From: Bacteroidaceae bacterium
Lineage (GTDB): Bacteria; Bacteroidota; Bacteroidia; Bacteroidales; Bacteroidaceae
Assembly (NCBI GenBank): GCA_021443285.1
Contig: JABUUG010000035.1
Span: forward strand, 1-9,967
Direction: 5' to 3'
Length of the DNA: 9,967 nucleotides
The notes under the pieces were generated by a model. That model ran no database searches. It was given only the letters and a program-made list of their open reading frames with translations, and was not told the origin of the DNA. Of the stretch, positions 6,946 to 9,967 are shown in pieces; within the stretch, counting starts at the first letter, position 1, and every line of letters starts with the position of its first letter. Made by a program: the position numbers and the translations under genes.

Positions 6946-7758
6946 ATGCAGAAGAACATCATACTCGACTACGGCGCGACCATCGACACCCCCGGCAACC
7001 ACTGGGGCAAGGTGATGTGGCACGCCTACGAACAGGCCGGCGCAGACATTACGGAAGAACAGCTTCGCGAGGCATACGTCCACACCGAGCGTTATCTCGG
7101 CAGCACGCAGCACATCCTCCCCACCGACACCTTCCGCACCACCCTCAGCAAGAAACTCCGCCTACAGCTCTCCTTCCTCCATCTCGAACACCTCCACCCC
7201 ACCCTTCTTGACACCCTCTATTCGCAGACCGGGCGCAACATCTCCGACAGCCGCCGCACACTACTCTCCCTGAAACAGTGCGGCTACACCCTCGCGCTCG
7301 TCAGCAACTTCTACGGGAACATCCATGCCGTTCTGCATGAGTTCCGCCTCGACAGTCTCTTTACCGCCGTTGTAGAGTCAGCGGCAGCAGGCATACGCAA
7401 GCCCGACCCACGCCTTCTCGCGCTGGTCATGCAGCATCTCAACGCCCGTCCGCAGGACACCATCGTTGTCGGCGACAGCCTTACCAAAGACATACAGCCA
7501 GCCCTCCACCTCGGCTGCACCGCCGTATGGATAAAGGGCGAACAGTGGCACGACGACAACACGCAGGCCATCGTCCCCCACCACACAATCACATCACTTT
7601 CTGAATTGGAAAAACTCCTCCCCCCTCACGCTGAACAATTGGCAGCGGAAACCACAATCACTCAAACCCAAGCTCTAAGCGCGCATCCTCGCTCATCATC
7701 GACCTGTCCCACTCCGGTTCGAACACCATATTCACCTTGGCGGAGTTCAGGCAGCTGA
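6946..7758 (+). CDS. HAD-family hydrolase with atypical motif I
   Basis: HAD proteins mostly remove phosphate groups from small molecules through an aspartyl-phosphate. Motif I is ILDYGATID: nucleophile D8 is present, but position 10, normally the acid/base Asp, is Gly. Motif II is LVSN (S120), motif III RKPDPR (K152), and motif IV VVGDSLTKD (D177, D182). A helical cap spans about residues 20-98. The HAD fold should end near residue 225 (SELEKLL). The remaining 45 residues are Ser/Thr/Pro-rich, resemble no domain, and mostly read through the 3' end of the oppositely oriented SufT-like gene (101-base overlap including the stop). ATG 6946 lies 31 bases after the phosphatidyltransferase stop, so the two are probably cotranscribed. 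It may dephosphorylate the transferase product or substrate, but the altered motif I leaves activity open. Confidence 0.82.
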   Translation: MQKNIILDYGATIDTPGNHWGKVMWHAYEQAGADITEEQLREAYVHTERYLGSTQHILPTDTFRTTLSKKLRLQLSFLHLEHLHPTLLDTLYSQTGRNISDSRRTLLSLKQCGYTLALVSNFYGNIHAVLHEFRLDSLFTAVVESAAAGIRKPDPRLLALVMQHLNARPQDTIVVGDSLTKDIQPALHLGCTAVWIKGEQWHDDNTQAIVPHHTITSLSELEKLLPPHAEQLAAETTITQTQALSAHPRSSSTCPTPVRTPYSPWRSSGS

Positions 7759-7978
7759 GGTTTTCCACCTTCTGCCTCACGTCCTCAAGGATAAAGTCGG
7801 CCGCCGGGCATGTGGGGGCTGTGAAGGTCATGTCTATTTCCGCATTCCCCTCATCGTCCACCTCTATGCGGTAAATCAGTCCGAGGTCATAGATGTTCAC
7901 CGGTATCTCCGGGTCGAACACTGTCTTCAGCACTTCGACAATACGTTCCTGTGCCTGTATCTTTTCTTCTTGTGTCAT
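7658..7978 (-). CDS. SufT-like / DUF59 iron-sulfur cluster assembly factor
   Basis: This small soluble protein (106 residues) belongs to the DUF59/MIP18 family, whose members help mature Fe-S proteins. Signatures are FDPEIPVNIYDLGLIY (residues 21-36) and TAPTCPAAD (53-61) with the conserved cysteine C57, followed by EPEWDRSMMSEDARLELGF near the C-terminus, as in bacterial SufT-type proteins. It covers essentially only the DUF59 domain and looks complete. It is transcribed towards the HAD gene and their 3' ends overlap by 101 bases. Upstream is a 238-base gap with four 9-base tandem repeats, and no clear TAnnTTTG promoter was found there. No other suf genes lie nearby, so the assignment rests on sequence motifs only. 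Confidence 0.92.
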   Translation of the reverse strand: MTQEEKIQAQERIVEVLKTVFDPEIPVNIYDLGLIYRIEVDDEGNAEIDMTFTAPTCPAADFILEDVRQKVENLSCLNSAKVNMVFEPEWDRSMMSEDARLELGFE

Positions 7979-8013
7979 ATAAAATCTGATTAATGGTGAG
8001 TTCTAAAAATTGG

Positions 8014-8049
8014 AGTTAAAGAAGTTAAAGAAGTTAAAGGAGTCAAAGA
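8014..8049. repeat. Four tandem copies of a 9-base repeat (AGTTAAAGA)
   Basis: The units are AGTTAAAGA (8014), AGTTAAAGA (8023), AGTTAAAGG (8032) and AGTCAAAGA (8041). The first two are identical, the third has one change and the fourth one different change. They lie 36-71 bases upstream of the SufT-like start codon, where a promoter or leader would be. The rest of the gap 7979-8216 holds nothing else I can support. Confidence 0.85.
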
Positions 8050-8216
8050 CAAATGACTTTTCCGAAAACAACTGCCTGAATACAAACCATATAGGTAATG
8101 TTTTTAACTCCATGATAAATAGATATTGCCTAATAATGTTTTAAACCTGCGGTCAGAATATTCGTCTGTCTGCTGCTGTCAGAAAGCCTCTTTGCTTCCC
8201 CCAATCCTTTTTCCGG

Positions 8217-8675
8217 CTATTTCCTGTTGAAGTCGGCAGGAATCTCCCCCCACAGCTTTGTGTCCCATTTTATCACCGGCACGCGGAACGTGTGGGTCTT
8301 CAGCCACTGTTCGCCCCTCGCCACCAGGTCGAGCGCCTTCTCAGTCTTCTGCGTGCGCTTCAGCATCGTCTTTGCCTTCGCGTTGCGCACCCATGCCATG
8401 CCCGACACAGAATCGCTGTATATCACCTTGTCGCGTATGTTCAGCTTCTCCATCAGTGCCAGTGCATGTATTATGGCAAGAAACTCGCCGATGTTGTTCG
8501 TGCCTTCTATCGGTCCGAAGTGGAACACCTCGTAGCCCGTCTGCAGGTCTATGCAGCGGTATTCCATAGGGCCGGGGTTGCCGGAACACGCTCCGTCAAC
8601 AGCCCATGCGTTGGCGTTCACCTCCTTCGGCAGCGGAAGCACAGTGTCGTGCCTGTAGTCGGGTGGGTTATGCAT
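8217..8675 (-). CDS. rnhA: Ribonuclease H (RNase HI type)
   Basis: This enzyme cuts the RNA strand of RNA-DNA hybrids in the cytoplasm, for example R-loops and lagging-strand primers. The 152-residue length is close to E. coli RNase HI (155). The four acidic active-site residues can be assigned: D27 in AVDGACSGNPGP, E64 in TNNIGEF, D88 in YSDSVSG and D148 in EIPADFNRK. The basic stretch between about 98 and 110 (NAKAKTMLKRTQK) corresponds to the substrate-binding handle. The viroplasmin-like N-terminal domain found in some RNase H proteins is absent. ATG 8675 overlaps the end of the upstream cytidylyltransferase gene by 8 bases (ATGCATAA), so the pair is probably translationally coupled. The pairing with a cytidylyltransferase has no evident functional logic. 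No convincing terminator was found downstream. Confidence 0.93.
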   Translation of the reverse strand: MHNPPDYRHDTVLPLPKEVNANAWAVDGACSGNPGPMEYRCIDLQTGYEVFHFGPIEGTNNIGEFLAIIHALALMEKLNIRDKVIYSDSVSGMAWVRNAKAKTMLKRTQKTEKALDLVARGEQWLKTHTFRVPVIKWDTKLWGEIPADFNRK

Positions 8676-9366
8676 GCTGCCTCCCCTTTATAATCCTCTC
8701 CATACGCTCAAGGTCATCCTTGTACGTTACCTTTATGTTCTCCTGACTGCCCTTAACCACGTATATCCTCACCTGCGGCATATACTTATGCACCACTCCG
8801 CAGTCGTCTGTCGCCTGGAAGCCGGGGTCTCTCAGGGCAATGTCGAACGCCTCCTTTATCACGCCGCGGCGGAAGCACTGTGGCGTCTGACCGTTGCGCA
8901 TCATCGACCGCACGGGAATGTCGGCGATGCATCCGCTGTCGTCTACCGCCACCACCGTGTCCGTCAGCTCAGCTCCCACATCCACCGCATCATAGTCTTG
9001 CAGGGCACGTGCGCAGTCGTCAATTATCTCCTGCGATACACACGCCCTCACGCAGTCGTGCAGGAACAGGCAGTCGTCGTCGTTGGTGTATGCGTTTATG
9101 GCGGCGAGCGACGAGTCGTAGCGTTCCCTGCCGCCCTTCAGCAGCCTCTTCACCTTGCGGAAGCCGTTCCTGCGCTTGAACTCCTCCACAAGCGGGAAAT
9201 ACTCCTCCTTCGTTACCACCGCTATCTCGTCGATGTTCCCATTGCTCTCAAACGCCGCTATGGAGTGCTCCATAAGCGTCTTGCCGCACACCTCAAGAAA
9301 CTGCTTGGGCGTACTGCTTCCCAGCCGTGTGCCGCTTCCGGCGGCAAGTATGATGGCTATGTTCAT
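8668..9366 (-). CDS. ispD: IspD/TarI-family cytidylyltransferase
   Basis: The family uses CTP to activate a sugar-alcohol phosphate: IspD acts on 2-C-methyl-D-erythritol 4-phosphate in isoprenoid synthesis, while TarI-type enzymes act on ribitol 5-phosphate or related polyols. The 232-residue protein has the nucleotide loop LAAGSGTRLG (7-16), PKQF with K21, HDCVRA (103-108), TDTVV (D136), IPVR followed by NGQTPQ (about 150-163), TDD (186-188) and NIKVT with K212. HDxVR, TDTVV and IPVR-xxx-NGQTPQ look closer to TarI than to classical IspD (HDxARP). The symbol is therefore the default family name, not a firm substrate assignment. ATG 9366 gives the canonical N-terminus (MNIAIILAAGSG); the longer frame from 9438 would place the start upstream of the likely promoter. 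It is the first gene of a two-gene operon with rnhA. Confidence 0.85.
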   Translation of the reverse strand: MNIAIILAAGSGTRLGSSTPKQFLEVCGKTLMEHSIAAFESNGNIDEIAVVTKEEYFPLVEEFKRRNGFRKVKRLLKGGRERYDSSLAAINAYTNDDDCLFLHDCVRACVSQEIIDDCARALQDYDAVDVGAELTDTVVAVDDSGCIADIPVRSMMRNGQTPQCFRRGVIKEAFDIALRDPGFQATDDCGVVHKYMPQVRIYVVKGSQENIKVTYKDDLERMERIIKGRQHA

Positions 9367-9416
9367 TCTCTGTCTCGTGTTAAGCCGGACGTGTTTCTCC
9401 CAGACCGTAACGGCTG

Positions 9417-9424
9417 CAAAATTA
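9417..9424 (-). promoter_or_regulatory. Candidate -7 element of the cytidylyltransferase-rnhA operon
   Basis: On the minus strand these bases read TAATTTTG, an exact match to the Bacteroidetes -7 consensus and identical to the secDF element. It lies about 50 bases upstream of ATG 9366. No TTTG-like -33 element is visible 19-21 bases further upstream, so the call is moderate. Confidence 0.4.
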
Positions 9425-9462
9425 CGCAATATTCTCAATCAGCATGGCTTCTCCCTCAATAA

Positions 9463-9620
9463 ATCCGACTTATTTGACTTATAATCAATGAGGACAGCTC
9501 CAGATAAATACGATAAGTTTAATTTGTTGACCAAAACAATGAAATCAACAGATCTGACTTATCTGACTTATAATCAGCTAGAGCATAGAAAGATAAGTAG
9601 GATAAGTCCTATTTATTGAC
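9463..9620. repeat. Two-copy tandem repeat, 89-base period
   Basis: Copy 1 starts at 9463 and copy 2 at 9552. The first 25 bases of each copy (9463-9487, 9552-9576) differ at only two positions and contain GACTTAT twice, nine bases apart. After a dissimilar 14-base spacer of equal length, a related 30-base block follows (9502-9531, 9591-9620), with GATAAGT-type units in reverse orientation and the ending TTGAC. Each copy is thus internally inverted; in copy 2, 9556-9571 can pair with 9593-9608 with two mismatches. Spacing is preserved without insertions or deletions. Confidence 0.8.
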
Positions 9621-9689
9621 AAAAAAGAAGCCTCCGAGCAGATGCTGATATGAGTGGTAAAGAGCGCGCGTTTCAGTGGATAAATTGGA

Positions 9690-9770
9690 AAAAGTGTAAT
9701 TTTACAGAGGTCAAAAAGTGAGAAAAGTGTAATTTTATACCGTCTCATTTTGGGGAAAAGTGTAATTCTG
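9690..9770. repeat. Three direct 15-base repeats with exact 33-base spacing
   Basis: AAAAGTGTAATTTTA occurs at 9690-9704 and 9723-9737, and a copy with two changes near its 3' end (AAAAGTGTAATTCTG) at 9756-9770. Start-to-start spacing is exactly 33 bases in both intervals, with unrelated 18-base spacers. A half unit, AAAAGTG, lies at 9714-9720, and GGGGAAAA recurs at 9752 and 9784. All copies have the same orientation. Confidence 0.85.
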
Positions 9771-9799
9771 AAGGCACGCGACAGGGGAAAATCGGAAAG

Positions 9800-9826
9800 T
9801 TTGAAATCATAATTTTTGATTTCAAA
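9800..9826. repeat. Perfect 10-base inverted repeat
   Basis: TTTGAAATCA (9800-9809) and TGATTTCAAA (9817-9826) are perfect reverse complements around a 7-base AT-only loop. No T-run follows on the plus strand and the stem is AT-rich. An operator-like dyad is as likely as a terminator. Confidence 0.7.
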
Positions 9827-9885
9827 AACGGATGAGGTAAAGCGAGGTGGCAGCCTTTAGCACACCTAAACATGACACTTACGCC

Positions 9886-9960
9886 AGTACTTTGGGCATA
9901 AAGTACTCCAGTACTCCATTAGGATTACTGCAGTAATCGGGCATGAATTACTCCAGTACT
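9886..9960. repeat. Palindrome cluster (AGTACT and GATTACTGCAGTAATC)
   Basis: The palindrome AGTACT occurs at 9886, 9902, 9910 and 9955. A perfect 16-base palindrome, GATTACTGCAGTAATC, lies at 9923-9938. A 22-base block starting GGGCAT and ending CCAGTACT is present at 9894-9915 and again at 9939-9960 with two differences, giving a 45-base period. The array reaches almost to the window edge and probably continues beyond it. Confidence 0.8.
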
Positions 9961-9967
9961 TCTATAG

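Larger units (their letters stand above)
9367..9967. other. Gene-free, repeat-rich intergenic region
   Basis: I see no convincing coding frame in these 601 bases. From 9367 to about 9425 it holds the leader and candidate promoter of the cytidylyltransferase operon. From 9463 to the right edge it is markedly more AT-rich than the genes and made of distinct repeats in series: an 89-base-period duplication (9463-9640), three 15-base copies spaced 33 bases apart (9690-9770), a perfect inverted repeat (9800-9826), and a palindrome-rich AGTACT/ATTACT cluster (9886-9960). The stretch 9641-9689 holds nothing I can identify. Confidence 0.8.

Noticed and set aside
8182..8199. Small stem downstream of rnhA as a terminator on the minus strand
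   Set aside because: The six-pair stem includes a wobble and no T-run follows on the minus strand.
9367..9438. Longer N-terminus of the cytidylyltransferase from 9438
   Set aside because: The extra 24 residues precede the canonical MNIAIILAAGSG start and would overlap the candidate promoter; family members begin directly before the nucleotide loop.
8674..9462. Long open frame on the plus strand (262 codons) opposite the cytidylyltransferase
   Set aside because: The minus strand carries complete family motifs with correct spacing; the plus-strand product has no recognisable motif and is explained by codon bias of the real gene.
9690..9770. Possible short CRISPR array
   Set aside because: The repeats are only 15 bases with 18-base spacers and three units, too short for CRISPR, and no cas gene is present.

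Overview
The window looks like a chromosomal segment of a Bacteroidales bacterium, most likely Prevotellaceae. The evidence is a single fused SecD-SecF gene, a rhomboid protease with the C-terminal tail typical of Bacteroidetes, a SufT-like DUF59 protein, starts without Shine-Dalgarno sequences, and two matches to the Bacteroidetes -7 promoter element TAnnTTTG. The genus is inferred. There is no rRNA, tRNA, transposase, integrase or phage gene.

Layout. (1) 14-1841, + strand: a rhomboid protease and a membrane-anchored endonuclease/exonuclease/phosphatase-family protein, one base apart and so probably one operon. (2) 1842-5099: a short intergenic region with a candidate promoter, then secDF (1010 codons) and a strong hairpin terminator. 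(3) 5156-7758, + strand: a three-gene set of ATP-grasp-like protein, CDP-alcohol phosphatidyltransferase and HAD-family phosphatase-like protein. It suggests a polar-lipid or polyol-phosphate pathway and is the most interesting coding part. (4) 7658-9366, - strand: a SufT-like iron-sulfur assembly factor whose 3' end overlaps the HAD gene tail to tail, then an RNase HI-type gene and an IspD/TarI-family cytidylyltransferase that overlap by 8 bases. (5) 9367-9967: 601 bases without a gene. The first part is the leader and candidate promoter of the cytidylyltransferase. From 9463 to the window end it is a dense mosaic of at least four unrelated repeat structures, probably continuing past the edge.

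How the parts relate. SecDF and rhomboid are membrane protein export and processing functions. The ATP-grasp/CDP-alcohol transferase/HAD trio fits one small pathway in which a CDP-activated lipid is joined to a phosphorylated alcohol and then possibly dephosphorylated or amidated; the substrate cannot be read from sequence. The cytidylyltransferase carries features closer to TarI-type polyol-phosphate enzymes than to classical IspD, so a link to the trio is conceivable but unproven. The non-coding repeats, including 9-base tandem repeats in two separate gaps, are the part least explained by known features.
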